Assembly (NCBI RefSeq): GCF_041276405.1
Contig: NZ_JBGGGT010000001.1
Coordinates: 1,161,501-1,225,500 of the forward strand
From: Microvirga sp. TS319
Lineage (GTDB): Bacteria > Pseudomonadota > Alphaproteobacteria > Rhizobiales > Beijerinckiaceae
DNA: 64,000 nucleotides
Direction of reading: 5' to 3'
Each line of letters opens with the position of its first letter. The stretch's first letter is position 1. Positions 1 through 8,611 of the stretch are shown piece after piece. The position numbers were made by a program, and so were the translations under genes. The notes under the pieces were generated by a model. The model worked only from the letters and a program-made list of their open reading frames with translations. It was not told where the DNA came from and did no database searches.

Positions 1-76
1 GCAACAGGGGCGAGGCGCCGGTTGGCGCGGCCGCCAGGATCAGTCCAGCGGCGAGCAGGAGCGAGGGCAGTTTCAT
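1..76 (-). CDS. Secreted protein, N-terminal fragment
   Basis: Only the first 25 codons are inside the window; the gene runs off the left edge. The reading starts with MKLPSLLLAAG followed by a hydrophobic stretch and an Ala-rich end, which is a classic Sec signal peptide, so the product is probably exported. Nothing of the mature protein is visible and no function can be given. The roughly 280 bases between this start and the next gene hold no convincing coding region. Confidence 0.5.
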   Translation of the reverse strand, partial: MKLPSLLLAAGLILAAAPTGASPLL

Positions 77-356
77 GAACCGATGGTTGACCGAAGCGCG
101 GCCGCGCGCAAGCCTCCGATCGCGAGGCCCTCCGGCCTCGGTACTCCTACCGGGTCGCTGGCGCCGAACCGCCGCGAGGGCTACGATCGCCTCATACCGT
201 TCAACGACGTGACCGGGCAGGAGAAGAATGGCCCGTGCCGGTACGCGGCCCCTGCTGATCTCGACGGCGATCCAGAGCAAGTCCCGGGATCATGCTCCCG
301 GCCGCCGAGGCCAGAAGTCCCTGGCGAGGCGGAAGTCAGTCATCCCTGCAGGTTGC

Positions 357-1340
357 TCATCCGACAGGAGTTGGAACGTCGGCCGGGATGAGCCCCTCCC
401 GCTTCAAGTCCTCCCAGAGGGTCTGCGGAATCTCCGCCACCATCAACCGGGCGTTCTCGCGCACTTTATCGGCGTGCTTGGCACCGGGAATGATGGCGGC
501 GACGACGGGATGGGCAGCACAGAACTGAAGGGCCGCCGACCGTAAATCGACGCCATGGCGGCCGCAGATTTCCGCCAGGCGATCCCGCTTCCGGATCATC
601 TCGGCCGGCGCCTCCCGGTATTCGAAGTTCCGCCCTCCCGCGAGCAGGCCGGAATTGTAAGGGCCACCGACGACCACATGCACTCCCCGCTCCGCACACA
701 TCGGGAAGAGCCGGTCCAGCGCCGGCTGGTTGAGGAGACTGTAGCGTCCGGCGAGGAGGAATACGTCCGGGTCGGACATCTCGAGGGCTCGTTCACAGGG
801 TTCGGTCAGATTGACCCCCATGCCCCATCCCTTGATCATACCCTCGTCGCGGAGACGTATGAGGGCCCTGGCGGCGCCTTTCATCGCCACGTCGAACAAC
901 TCCTTCCATCCATCGCCGTGGTGATCGGCGGCGAGATCGTGGATGTAGACAATGTCGATCTGGGCCAAGCCAAGGCGCTGATAGCTGTCCTCGACCGAGC
1001 GCATCGTCCCGTCATAGGTGTAATCGTATTCGCCTCGGAACGGCAGGCCCCTGACAAAAGGCGGATTCTCCGGCGCGCTGGGGTCAGGCTGCATGATCCG
1101 ACCCACCTTCGTGGAAATAACGAACTCCTCACGCGGATACCGACGCAGCACATTGCCGAAGCGGTGCTCGGACAGGCCACTGCCGTAATGAGGCGCGGTG
1201 TCGAAGTACCGCACCCCTGTGTCCCAGGCAGCACTGAGCGCAGCCTCCGCTGTTTCCTCTGACACCACGTCGAACATGTTGCCGAGAGGGGCGCCACCGA
1301 AACCTAAGGGGCCAGGTGGCGCAAAGTGAGACCGGGACAT
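357..1340 (-). CDS. Aldo/keto reductase
   Basis: A 327-residue NAD(P)H-dependent oxidoreductase of the aldo/keto reductase superfamily, closest in feel to the L-fucose/D-threo-aldose dehydrogenase or pyridoxal dehydrogenase branch. The catalytic tetrad is visible as Asp47 and Tyr52 (in FDTAPHYG), Lys78 (in ISTKVG) and His134 (in YIHD). The length suits a single TIM barrel. Two ATG codons lie in tandem at 1343 and 1340; the purine-rich GGAAGGA at 1347-1353 is best spaced for 1340, and the in-frame ATG at 1367 has no ribosome site. The gene stands alone, so the substrate cannot be inferred from its neighbours. Confidence 0.88.
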   Translation of the reverse strand: MSRSHFAPPGPLGFGGAPLGNMFDVVSEETAEAALSAAWDTGVRYFDTAPHYGSGLSEHRFGNVLRRYPREEFVISTKVGRIMQPDPSAPENPPFVRGLPFRGEYDYTYDGTMRSVEDSYQRLGLAQIDIVYIHDLAADHHGDGWKELFDVAMKGAARALIRLRDEGMIKGWGMGVNLTEPCERALEMSDPDVFLLAGRYSLLNQPALDRLFPMCAERGVHVVVGGPYNSGLLAGGRNFEYREAPAEMIRKRDRLAEICGRHGVDLRSAALQFCAAHPVVAAIIPGAKHADKVRENARLMVAEIPQTLWEDLKREGLIPADVPTPVG

Positions 1341-1603
1341 CATCTCTTCCTTCCGATCCAGGGTCATCCGTCACGGTGCGTCAAGCACCGGATGCAGGGA
1401 AAAGCGGCCCAACTGAATTGGTTGCCAAAATGTTGCGCCATGCCCTTATTCCCGACGGCGCTGCGACTCGCGATGAAGCGTAGCTCCAGGGCGCGCTTCA
1501 TCAAGGTCTGCCCTGAATCTGGGCCTGGGGTCGATTACAGAACCGTAGGTTGATCCCCAGGCGGCTCATCCAGCCGTCGTGGGTGAAGCGGTACACGGCC
1601 TGA

Positions 1604-1810
1604 TCACCGGCGCGCGTCAGCGTCTCGTCGGCGACAGGTTCGGCGCAGGCCGACGGGTGGGCGTTCATTGTCCCATTCGCGGATCATGAGCGGGCTGCCG
1701 CAGGGTCCCTTCGATCGGGCGAAGTCGTGGCCTTGCCTCACGTCCAGAATCTGGCACAGGCAGCTCTCAGGAAGGCCCTCCTCTGCCAGGTCGATGAGCC
1801 GGAGCCTCAT
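1604..1810 (-). CDS. Small hypothetical protein (68 aa)
   Basis: A 68-residue reading frame with a strong ribosome binding site (GGAGG seven bases before the ATG). It begins MRLRLIDLAEEGLP and has two cysteines and an Arg-rich end. I do not recognise a family. A second frame (55 codons, 1501-1668, minus) overlaps its end and has a protein-like composition (YRFTHDGWMSRLGINLRF), so the true C-terminus could lie in that frame if a frameshift is present. Function unknown. Confidence 0.4.
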   Translation of the reverse strand: MRLRLIDLAEEGLPESCLCQILDVRQGHDFARSKGPCGSPLMIREWDNERPPVGLRRTCRRRDADARR

Positions 1811-1876
1811 CGGTTTCCCTCCCTGGCGAGAAAAGCTGAAGCAAGGTCATGGATCGTCTGCGCGGATTGCGGGTCC

Positions 1877-2686
1877 TCACGCCTTCATCCGGGATCCAGG
1901 GCGTTTGCTACCGGCTTCCGCCTTCTGAGCCGAACTCTCTTCGACGGTTGGATAGACGCCCGCCAGGACCTGGTCGAAATGGCGGCGCAATGCGTTGTTG
2001 CAGCCGCAGGACAAGGTATCAAGCCTCTCAAGATCCCGCACGCGCACGCCACCTCTGCGGGTCTCCAGCAGATGGCGGCGTTTCAAGGACTGAATGACCC
2101 GGCTCACGTAACTGCGGCCGACACCCATCATGCTGGCCAACTGCTCCTGGGTCAGGGGAACGTCGTGATCGCCCGTTCGATCGATGGCGGCCAGCAGCCA
2201 TTTCACCGTTCGCTGCTCGATCGTGTGCGCCGCATTGCAGGCCACCGATTGGAACACCTGCGCCAGCATGCAATCCGCATAGCGGGCGAACAGGTGCCGC
2301 AGGCTCGGCGATCGGGTTTCGAATTCCTCGAGATCCGCGGTCGAGAGGCGCAGGAACGGACCTGGAAACTGAATCTCGGAACGAGCAAAGGCCGGGAGGC
2401 GTCCTTGGCTCACGATCCCGCCGACGGCGCCCTCGCGTCCGATCAGAGCCGTCTCCACCGTGAGGCCATCCTCGAGTTCGACGACAAACGAGACGAGACT
2501 TGGACCACAGGGAAAGTAAACGAATCTGACCTCATCTCCCGGTTGATAGAGCTTAACCCCGGCTTCGCCCTCCCACTCCTGCAGCGAAGGCGCCACGATG
2601 GTGAGATCTTCCGGCCTGAGAGCACTCAGCAGGTTATTGCTGGAAATCCTGTTCCTGAGGTGTGACGAGATCATTGCGGGATGCAT
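1877..2686 (-). CDS. Crp/Fnr-family transcriptional regulator
   Basis: A 269-residue regulator with an N-terminal cyclic-nucleotide-binding-like beta roll (about residues 30-150) and a C-terminal winged helix (about 165-230) containing the recognition segment TQEQLASMMGVGRSYVSRVI. It lacks the N-terminal cysteine cluster of true Fnr, so oxygen sensing through an iron-sulphur cluster is unlikely; a lone CGC motif near the C-terminus is of unknown use. The start at 2686 has AGGA about ten bases upstream. The same frame stays open for another 490 codons upstream, but that stretch is antisense to the KaiC-like gene and is not coding. It is divergent from the KaiC-like/HWE kinase pair, which it may control. 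Confidence 0.85.
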   Translation of the reverse strand: MHPAMISSHLRNRISSNNLLSALRPEDLTIVAPSLQEWEGEAGVKLYQPGDEVRFVYFPCGPSLVSFVVELEDGLTVETALIGREGAVGGIVSQGRLPAFARSEIQFPGPFLRLSTADLEEFETRSPSLRHLFARYADCMLAQVFQSVACNAAHTIEQRTVKWLLAAIDRTGDHDVPLTQEQLASMMGVGRSYVSRVIQSLKRRHLLETRRGGVRVRDLERLDTLSCGCNNALRRHFDQVLAGVYPTVEESSAQKAEAGSKRPGSRMKA

Positions 2687-2938
2687 CAGGCGTCTTTCCT
2701 CCAGCGCTTCGCCAGTCCCAACGCACCAGGACAACTTACGTTCAATTGTGAACACAACCCGGATCATATGTTCACATGTGGACAGACAGACCCGTCGCTC
2801 CTGTCTACAAGGACACACGAGCGTCCCCTCCGTGAGGGACACACCCGAGACAAGAGCCCGATGTCGACCCGATGCGTCGGATGAAGATCGGGCGCCGCCT
2901 CGGCCTTCGTCGAAACCGTCCACCCGTTGAGGATTGCC

Positions 2939-3763
2939 ATGACGCTTCAGACGCATTCCGATGCGGCCCCGATCCCACCAGGCATTCCTGGGCTCGACGA
3001 CATTCTCGCCGGAGGATATGCCGGGAACCGCGCCCACCTCATCGAGGGGCGACCCGGCTCCGGAAAGACGACGGCGGGAATGCAGTTCCTTCTCGTGGGC
3101 GCCGAGCAGGGAGAGACCTGTCTCTACATCGCCCTGTCCGAGAGCGAGCGGGAACTCCTGTCCGTAGCCTCCCGCCGCGGCTGGTCCCTTGAGGGTATCG
3201 AGATCTTCGAACGGGTGCCTTCGGAGCTCAGTCTCGATCCGCAACAGCAACAGAGTCCTGTTCACGCGTCCGATCTGGAACTCGGCGAGACGGTCCACAT
3301 GGCGCCGGCGGAGATCGAACGTGTCGAGCCCAGCCGGGTCGTGGTCGACAGCCTGACCGGGTATCTGAACGCCATGCCGGAGCAGCCCTTCATCGTGCTC
3401 CAGATGCACGAACTGCTCACCTATCTGAACCAGCAAAGCGTCGTGACGATCCTGATCCTGGCGCAGCACGGGATGGTCGGCCAGATGGTTTCGCCGGTCG
3501 ATCTGACATATCTGAGCGATGCGGTCGTATTGCTTCGTTTTTTCGAGGCCGACCGGCGGATCCGAAGGGCCTTGTCGGTCGTCAAGCGACGCACAGGCCC
3601 GCACGAGGAAACGATCCGGGAGTTCCGGATCGACAGCCAGGGTTTGCGCGTTGGTCCCCCACTGGAGCAATTCCGGGGCGTGTTGACAGACGTACGGACA
3701 TTCGAGGGCCAGCGCGCCTCTCTTCTCGAGGAGCGTGAGACCGACAATGACGCGGGCCGATGA
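2939..3763 (+). CDS. KaiC-like RecA-superfamily ATPase, single-domain, probable internal deletion
   Basis: A 274-residue ATPase related to KaiC. Walker A is at residues 36-45 (EGRPGSGKTT), the KaiC-type catalytic glutamates are at LSESE (66-70), and Walker B is at 134-139 (VVVDSL). Rhizobial KaiC-like proteins that I know have two RecA domains in about 480-500 residues. Here residues 1-139 read like the first domain while residues 140 onward (TGYLNAMPEQPF, LLTYLNQQSV, SPVDLTYL) read like the end of the second domain. About 200 residues thus seem to have been lost by fusion at the repeated VVxDSL motif, leaving one complete chimeric ATPase core in frame. The start at 2939 follows GAGGA by five bases; an in-frame TTG at 2927 is less likely. 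It overlaps the next gene by 17 bases. Confidence 0.85.
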   Translation: MTLQTHSDAAPIPPGIPGLDDILAGGYAGNRAHLIEGRPGSGKTTAGMQFLLVGAEQGETCLYIALSESERELLSVASRRGWSLEGIEIFERVPSELSLDPQQQQSPVHASDLELGETVHMAPAEIERVEPSRVVVDSLTGYLNAMPEQPFIVLQMHELLTYLNQQSVVTILILAQHGMVGQMVSPVDLTYLSDAVVLLRFFEADRRIRRALSVVKRRTGPHEETIREFRIDSQGLRVGPPLEQFRGVLTDVRTFEGQRASLLEERETDNDAGR

Positions 3764-4790
3764 CGTGTCCGTGCTGATCTTCGCCCCGAACGGGCGAGAT
3801 TGCGCGGTAGCGAGGGCCATCCTTGGCGAAGTCGGGATCAAGGCCGAGATCTGCCCCAGTCTCCAGACGCTTGTCGGAGGATTGGATGCGGCAGCCTGCG
3901 CGGTGATCACGGAGGAGGCGCTTGTCAGCGCCGACCGGCGGGAGCTTGCCGGGTGGGTCGAACGGCAGCCGCCCTGGTCCGATTTTCCCTTTATCCTTCT
4001 CACCCATCGCGGCGGATCACCGATCGAGCGCCTGACCGAGCTGCTTGGGAACGTGACGGTGCTGGAGCGTCCGTTCCATCCGGCCGTGCTGGTCAATGCC
4101 GCCAGGTCGGCCCTACGGGCGAGGCAGCGGCAACGAGAGGTGGAGGCGCATATCAAGGACCGCCAGCGAACGCATGAGCGCCAAGCCCTGTTGATCCGCG
4201 AACTGCATCATCGGGTGAAGAATACCCTTGCGACCGTGCAGGGACTGCTCGGGGCCACGGCCCGCTCGACACATTCCGTCGATGAATTCTACCGCTCGTT
4301 CGCCGACCGGATCGTTTCCCTGTCCAATACGCACAACCTCCTCACGGAGGACTACTGGCAGACGGCACCGCTGATCGAAATGTTCAGGAATGAGCTGTCG
4401 CATTATGACGATGGCGCCCAGCGGCGGATCACCCTTGACGGGCCACCCGTGGAGCTCTCGGCCGATCTAGCCGTTCCGATCGGCATGGCGGTGCATGAGC
4501 TCACCACGAACGCTGCCAAACACGGGGCGCTATCGGTTCCAGGCGGACAGATCTCGGTGGTCTGGAAGGTCCGGGAACTGGAAGCAGAGCGTCGGCTCGT
4601 CATCGCGTGGGTAGAGCGCGGTGGCCCGCCTGTCGTGACGCCCCGACGGAAGGGTTTCGGCTCGACGCTGTTGCATCGGGTTTTGACCCATCAATGCCAT
4701 GCGGCGATCAATATCTCGTACGAGCACGAGGGATTGACCTGCCATATGGACATTCCCCTCGTCGAGGAGCGCCTTGTGCCCGAATATTGA
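3747..4790 (+). CDS. HWE-family sensor histidine kinase with pseudo-receiver domain
   Basis: A 347-residue soluble kinase. Residues 1-125 resemble a response-regulator receiver but lack the phospho-acceptor Asp (VITEEAL at the usual place) and have Arg instead of the conserved Lys (ERPF), so this is a pseudo-receiver. Residues 145-347 are an HWE kinase: H-box ELHHRVKN with His155 as probable phosphorylation site, the HELTTNAAKHGALS N-box and the WVE motif that defines the family. No membrane segment is visible. It overlaps the KaiC-like gene, so the two are cotranscribed; KaiC-like ATPases and histidine kinases work together in other alphaproteobacteria. An in-frame GTG at 3735 is an alternative start. 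Confidence 0.87.
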   Translation: MTRADDVSVLIFAPNGRDCAVARAILGEVGIKAEICPSLQTLVGGLDAAACAVITEEALVSADRRELAGWVERQPPWSDFPFILLTHRGGSPIERLTELLGNVTVLERPFHPAVLVNAARSALRARQRQREVEAHIKDRQRTHERQALLIRELHHRVKNTLATVQGLLGATARSTHSVDEFYRSFADRIVSLSNTHNLLTEDYWQTAPLIEMFRNELSHYDDGAQRRITLDGPPVELSADLAVPIGMAVHELTTNAAKHGALSVPGGQISVVWKVRELEAERRLVIAWVERGGPPVVTPRRKGFGSTLLHRVLTHQCHAAINISYEHEGLTCHMDIPLVEERLVPEY

Positions 4791-5056
4791 TCGTGGAGGG
4801 AGCCTGAATATCTCGACTGAACTTGTTCGGCCGAGACGGTGGCCTGCTGGGAACAGAGACATCCTGGGCAACCCGGTTCCAGCCGCCAGGTCTCTTCCTT
4901 GCATCCACCCTGAAGGAGAGCCCCACACAAGACACCGGGCGTTTCACCCCTTGGCGGACAAATGATTGCAGGATCCTGCCGATCATTATGGGAACGGAAG
5001 CTGTCAAGCTCCGTTAGACAGTTCTTGATTGGAATTGATCTAAAGGAGCATGTTCG

Positions 5057-6205
5057 ATGCGTTCAACCCTGCTTTCGACCGCTGCCGCCGTAGCGTTGGT
5101 CCTTGGGACCGCTCCGGTCCTCGCGCAGGCCGCAGCCCCCGGCTCGTCGGGCACCTCGCGTGCTCAGATTACGCCACCGGCGTCGTCATCGGAAGCATCC
5201 GGCACTGCGGAAGGCGCTTCGGGTCGGGATCGCCCCAGTTCCGTGACCACTGACTCGCAGCGCAGCCAGAACTCGGCTCAAACCGGATCATCGACCGGTC
5301 AGGTGCAATCGCGTCAGGGTTCATCCTCGCAAGATACGTCCAGCACCGGTTCGACGACTTCGCCCGAGCGGACCCAGCGCCCGACCGCCTCCGGCAGTCC
5401 GCAAGGTGCGACCCAGTCTTCGGATAGCCAGAAGCGTCCGCAGCAAGAAGGCTCGTCTCAATCGACGAGCACTTCGCAAGGCGCTACGACAGGCTCCGGC
5501 GCCACGTCGCAGGCCCCCCGGGAAAGCCAGCAGCGCTCGACCAACGGTTCCTCGCAGCAGCAGAGCACCCAGTCCGGTTCGAATGCGACCGCGCAGCCCG
5601 CGGGCTCTGCCGCCCGGCAGAGCAACACGTCATCCAGTTCCGCCTCGTCGAATACCTCGACGAATGCAGTTGCAAGCCTGAACACGGAGCAGCGCACCGA
5701 GGTGACGCAGGCATTCAGCAGAACCAACATCAACACGGTTTCGAACGTGCGCTTCAACGTGTCGGTCGGCACCACCATCACCGAGGAGGTGCGTCTGTCG
5801 CCCCTGCCGCCGGAAGTCGTGCGAATCGTGCCGCAGTACCGGAACTATCAGTACGTGGTGGTGCGCGATGAGATCGTGATCGTCGAGCCGAAGACGAAGA
5901 AGATCGTCGAGGTGATCCATAAGTCGGGCAGCTCGCGCAAGTCTGCCTCGGTGAGCCTGAACAGCGAGCAGCGCAAGAAGTTCAAGAGCACCGTTGAGAC
6001 CACGGGTTCGATTCGGCCGTCCACGTCGACCAGGATCGAGATCCGCGAAGGCGCGACGCTTCCGCAGGACGTCGAAATCATGGAGGTGCCGGAAGCCGTC
6101 ATCAGCGAAATGCCGGAACTCCGGACCTATCGTTATGTGGTGATCGGTGACGAAGTCGCGCTGGTCGAGCCTGAGACCCGCCGCGTGATCGAGGTCATTG
6201 AATAA
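5057..6205 (+). CDS. Secreted protein with Ser/Thr/Gln-rich region and two DUF1236 repeats
   Basis: A 382-residue exported protein. Residues 1-26 are a signal peptide ending LAQA. Residues 27 to about 205 are a low-complexity, probably disordered stretch rich in Ser, Thr, Gln and Gly. Two DUF1236 copies follow at about 225-290 and 300-380; each carries an EEVRLSPLPPEV or QDVEIMEVPEAV type strand, a YRxYxYVVxxDEVxxVEP core and a final KIVEVI or RVIEVIE. Such proteins are common in Rhizobiales and are thought to be envelope or stress proteins, but no biochemical role is established. AAGGAG sits nine bases before the ATG. A 12-bp hairpin follows the stop codon. Confidence 0.85.
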   Translation: MRSTLLSTAAAVALVLGTAPVLAQAAAPGSSGTSRAQITPPASSSEASGTAEGASGRDRPSSVTTDSQRSQNSAQTGSSTGQVQSRQGSSSQDTSSTGSTTSPERTQRPTASGSPQGATQSSDSQKRPQQEGSSQSTSTSQGATTGSGATSQAPRESQQRSTNGSSQQQSTQSGSNATAQPAGSAARQSNTSSSSASSNTSTNAVASLNTEQRTEVTQAFSRTNINTVSNVRFNVSVGTTITEEVRLSPLPPEVVRIVPQYRNYQYVVVRDEIVIVEPKTKKIVEVIHKSGSSRKSASVSLNSEQRKKFKSTVETTGSIRPSTSTRIEIREGATLPQDVEIMEVPEAVISEMPELRTYRYVVIGDEVALVEPETRRVIEVIE

Positions 6206-6212
6206 GCCATTT

Positions 6213-6239
6213 GGTTGGAGGGAGGCCCTCCCTCCAACC
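6213..6239 (+). terminator. 12-bp perfect stem-loop after the DUF1236 gene
   Basis: GGTTGGAGGGAG and its exact complement enclose a three-base loop eight bases after the upstream stop codon. There is no long T run, so it may act as an intrinsic terminator or as an mRNA 3'-end stabiliser. The following 300 bases up to the next gene turn AT-rich (about 6390-6480) and probably hold that gene's promoter. Confidence 0.6.
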
Positions 6240-6540
6240 CCTCCGTTCAAGCGGCGGAATCGACAAACCGGCATGGATCGAGTGGCGAAGCCTCCGGCAG
6301 CCATCGTGGCTCCTTCGAAACGCGGCTCTATGAATGCGCCTCGAAAATATGGAGTTACAGATCACGGCCAGAACCATCTCCGACACTCGGCAAGATACGT
6401 GAGATGTTAATTCAGCATTCATCTTCATGAATATTACGCGAACACGCTAAAATATACCGATGATTGCGAAACTATTCTATTGAATAGGCGTTAAGTGAAC
6501 AGCGGGCCAAAACCCGAGCTAGAAATTCAGGAGAAAATCC

Positions 6541-6948
6541 ATGTCGAAGAAGCTTCTTCTTGCTGGTGCCGTCCTTGCGTCCCTCGCCCCCGCGGCAGCT
6601 TTCGCCCAGTCCGGCGGCGCCGCGGCCGGTGCGGCAACCGGTGCGGTCGGTGGCGCCATCGTGGGTGGTCCTGTCGGTGCCGCGGTGGGCGGCGTGACGG
6701 GCGCCATCGTGGGCGGCATCGCCGACCAGCAGCAGCCGGAGTTCCGCCAGTACGTAACCACCCAGCACGTTCCCTCCTACGCCTACAAGGAAGAGGTGCG
6801 CGTGGGTGCAGTTCTTCCGGAATCCGGTGTGACCCTCCACGAGGTTCCCACCCAGTACAAGGTGAAGGGTTACCGCTACACGGTGGTGAACGACACTCCC
6901 GTGCTGGTCGAGCCGGGCACCCGCAAGATCGTGCAGGTCATCCGGTAA
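6541..6948 (+). CDS. Secreted glycine-zipper DUF1236 protein
   Basis: A 135-residue exported protein. After the signal peptide (about residues 1-22, ending AFA) comes a Gly/Ala-rich stretch at about 24-62 with repeated GAxxGAVGGAIVGG patterns typical of glycine-zipper membrane-associated segments. A single DUF1236 domain follows (about 70-135), ending YTVVNDTPVLVEPGTRKIVQVI. AGGAG lies eight bases before the ATG. It is probably a paralogue of the DUF1236 part of the preceding gene, from which it is separated by a terminator-like hairpin. Confidence 0.83.
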   Translation: MSKKLLLAGAVLASLAPAAAFAQSGGAAAGAATGAVGGAIVGGPVGAAVGGVTGAIVGGIADQQQPEFRQYVTTQHVPSYAYKEEVRVGAVLPESGVTLHEVPTQYKVKGYRYTVVNDTPVLVEPGTRKIVQVIR

Positions 6949-6971
6949 GCCACATCCGTGGACAATCGAGT

Positions 6972-7003
6972 GGGCGGCCCGGTGTGCCGCCCTCTTCGTG
7001 TTT
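6972..7003 (+). terminator. Intrinsic terminator after the small DUF1236 gene
   Basis: GGGCGGC and GCCGCCC form a 7-bp GC stem around a seven-base loop, followed by the T-rich run TCTTCGTGTTT. It is 24 bases after the stop codon and is a typical Rho-independent terminator. From here to 7390 (about 390 bases) I see no gene. Confidence 0.75.
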
Positions 7004-7390
7004 GATCTCGACACCACGAGCGTGTCTTCGGACCGTGATTGCGATCGCCATGTTGGCTCCCGCCTTCACATGAAAACGATCGAGATCATGGACGCTGGCG
7101 GATGCGTCCGCGTCGGCGTTTCCCCCCGGGACCGAGTCGCCTCAAACCGGATAGCCAGCCTGCCCCATCGATCGGCCACCTCGACCATTGGCTGCCCGCC
7201 GTGGCCTCCGGTTCCCTTGGAAGGCCTCGGGGGGCCTGGTCGCGTTAAAGATGCTTTGAAGCGAGATATCGACGGCAGCTCGTGAAGTCCATTCTGCGCG
7301 ATCGGCTTACCGCTGTTTCGCCACGCTTCCCAAATTGACGCGGGAGCCCTCCCGAGCGAAGCTTGACTGACAAGGCGGGAGGAAATGCTG

Positions 7391-8356
7391 ATGCTCGAAC
7401 GCTGGCTCCTAGCGAGCACCCTGGCCCTGAGTGCCGGTCCTGCAGTGGCGGACATCATCGTGGAACAGGCCATGATCACGGCAGGCGAGTTGCGGGTCGT
7501 CGGCCGGCTGAACAAACCGCGTCAGACGGAGGTCACCCTCGACGGCGACCACCAGACGAAAACCGACGCGAATGGACGCTTCGCGTTCCGGGTGATCTAC
7601 CATCCGGCCGATTGCATCGTCACGCTCCGGGCCGACGAGGAGCAGCGCAAAGCGGTGGTCGGGTTCTGCGGCCAGAGAGGCCCCGAGGGGCCGCGCACCG
7701 AGGCGATGCCGCAGCAGGCGTCGATCGAGCAGCCTGTGGCAGGCCCGCCCGGGCCAGCCGGCACTCCAGGGCCAGAGGGGCCGCTCGGCCCCCAAGGACT
7801 TGCCGGTCCGGCTGGAGCCGATGGCTCCCAGGGCCTACCCGGACCTCCGGGCCCGCTCGGACCTCCAGGCCCTCCTGGGCCAGAGGGATCTGCCGGACCG
7901 ACGGGACCACAGGGACCACAAGGGGTCGCGGGCCTCCAGGGACCGCAGGGACCACAGGGTGCCCCTGGCCCGAGAGGGGACGCTGGCGCGGTGGGGCCAC
8001 TTGGACCGGAAGGTCCGCCTGGTCCAAGCGGGCCGGCTGGACCTCAGGGAGAAGCCGGTCCGCCTGGCCCTCCGGGCCCAGCAGGTCCCGCCGGAGCGGC
8101 TGGCCCCTCGGGACCGCCTGGTCCCCCAGGGCCAGAAGGGAAACCCGGAATGGCTGGAACGATCCTTCGGGTGCTTGTGCAGCAATGCGCGCCAGGAGGA
8201 CGATGCGCTGCTCGCTGCAACGATGACGAATTTCCGATCGGCGGGACATGCAACCGCAACGACCATTTCGCCATGGATGAGAACAGCGTCTATTGTTTCT
8301 CCGTGCACGAGGATGAAAGCAGCACGCGGGCCAGGGCGATCTGCGCCAAAAAGTGA
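7391..8356 (+). CDS. Secreted collagen-like protein
   Basis: A 321-residue exported protein. A signal peptide (about 1-20, ending AVA) precedes a small N-terminal domain (about 21-95). This resembles a beta-sandwich carrier domain ([10 protein letters not shown], then [11 protein letters not shown]). Residues of about 117-255 are 46 uninterrupted Gly-X-Y triplets rich in Pro (GPP, GPE, GPQ, GPA), the hallmark of a collagen triple helix. The last 65 residues hold several cysteines and charged residues and could be a trimerisation or surface domain. GGAGG is eight bases before the second of two close ATGs (7391), which I chose; 7385 is too close. It is monocistronic. A role in surface adhesion or biofilm is an inference. 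Confidence 0.88.
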   Translation: MLERWLLASTLALSAGPAVADIIVEQAMITAGELRVVGRLNKPRQTEVTLDGDHQTKTDANGRFAFRVIYHPADCIVTLRADEEQRKAVVGFCGQRGPEGPRTEAMPQQASIEQPVAGPPGPAGTPGPEGPLGPQGLAGPAGADGSQGLPGPPGPLGPPGPPGPEGSAGPTGPQGPQGVAGLQGPQGPQGAPGPRGDAGAVGPLGPEGPPGPSGPAGPQGEAGPPGPPGPAGPAGAAGPSGPPGPPGPEGKPGMAGTILRVLVQQCAPGGRCAARCNDDEFPIGGTCNRNDHFAMDENSVYCFSVHEDESSTRARAICAKK

Positions 8357-8474
8357 TGAACTGGCCTCCTTGAGGTTGGCCTCGCATTTGACCTCGACCG
8401 TTTAGCCGGGGCGATCATTTGCGGCATCGGACGTGAAGTCGAACCCACATCCGATGCTGTCAGTCTATGTCGTC

Positions 8475-8611
8475 GAGCATCTTTTCACGCAAAACCGGTG
8501 CCTATATTGGCGTTCGATGCTCCCTCCTAGAGGAGCGCATCGTGCGGAAAACCGGGGCCGCATTTCCGCACGATGCGCTAGCGCGGCCCGCCGGGTCCGC
8601 ACGATGCGTTA
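8475..8611. repeat. Intergenic palindromic repeat, copy 1
   Basis: First of eight related elements. Diagnostic pieces are a GATGCTCC / GCGCATCG pair around a short spacer, an AAAACCGG core and a closing palindrome ending ACGATGCG. The right end TTA is the complement of the IclR gene's TAA stop codon. It lies between the collagen-like gene and the iclR-type gene, in convergent orientation. Confidence 0.75.

Noticed and set aside
555..1262. 235-codon plus-strand frame
   Set aside because: Exactly antisense to the aldo/keto reductase, which has all four catalytic residues; this frame has none of a known family.
2687..4156. Long minus-strand open frame continuing upstream of the Crp/Fnr gene
   Set aside because: It is antisense to the KaiC-like and kinase genes, has no family features before the true start at 2686, and only reflects high-GC codon bias.
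7363..8226. Arg/Gly-rich frame overlapping the collagen-like gene
   Set aside because: Frame-shifted shadow of the Gly-X-Y repeats; repeated codons keep the other frames open.
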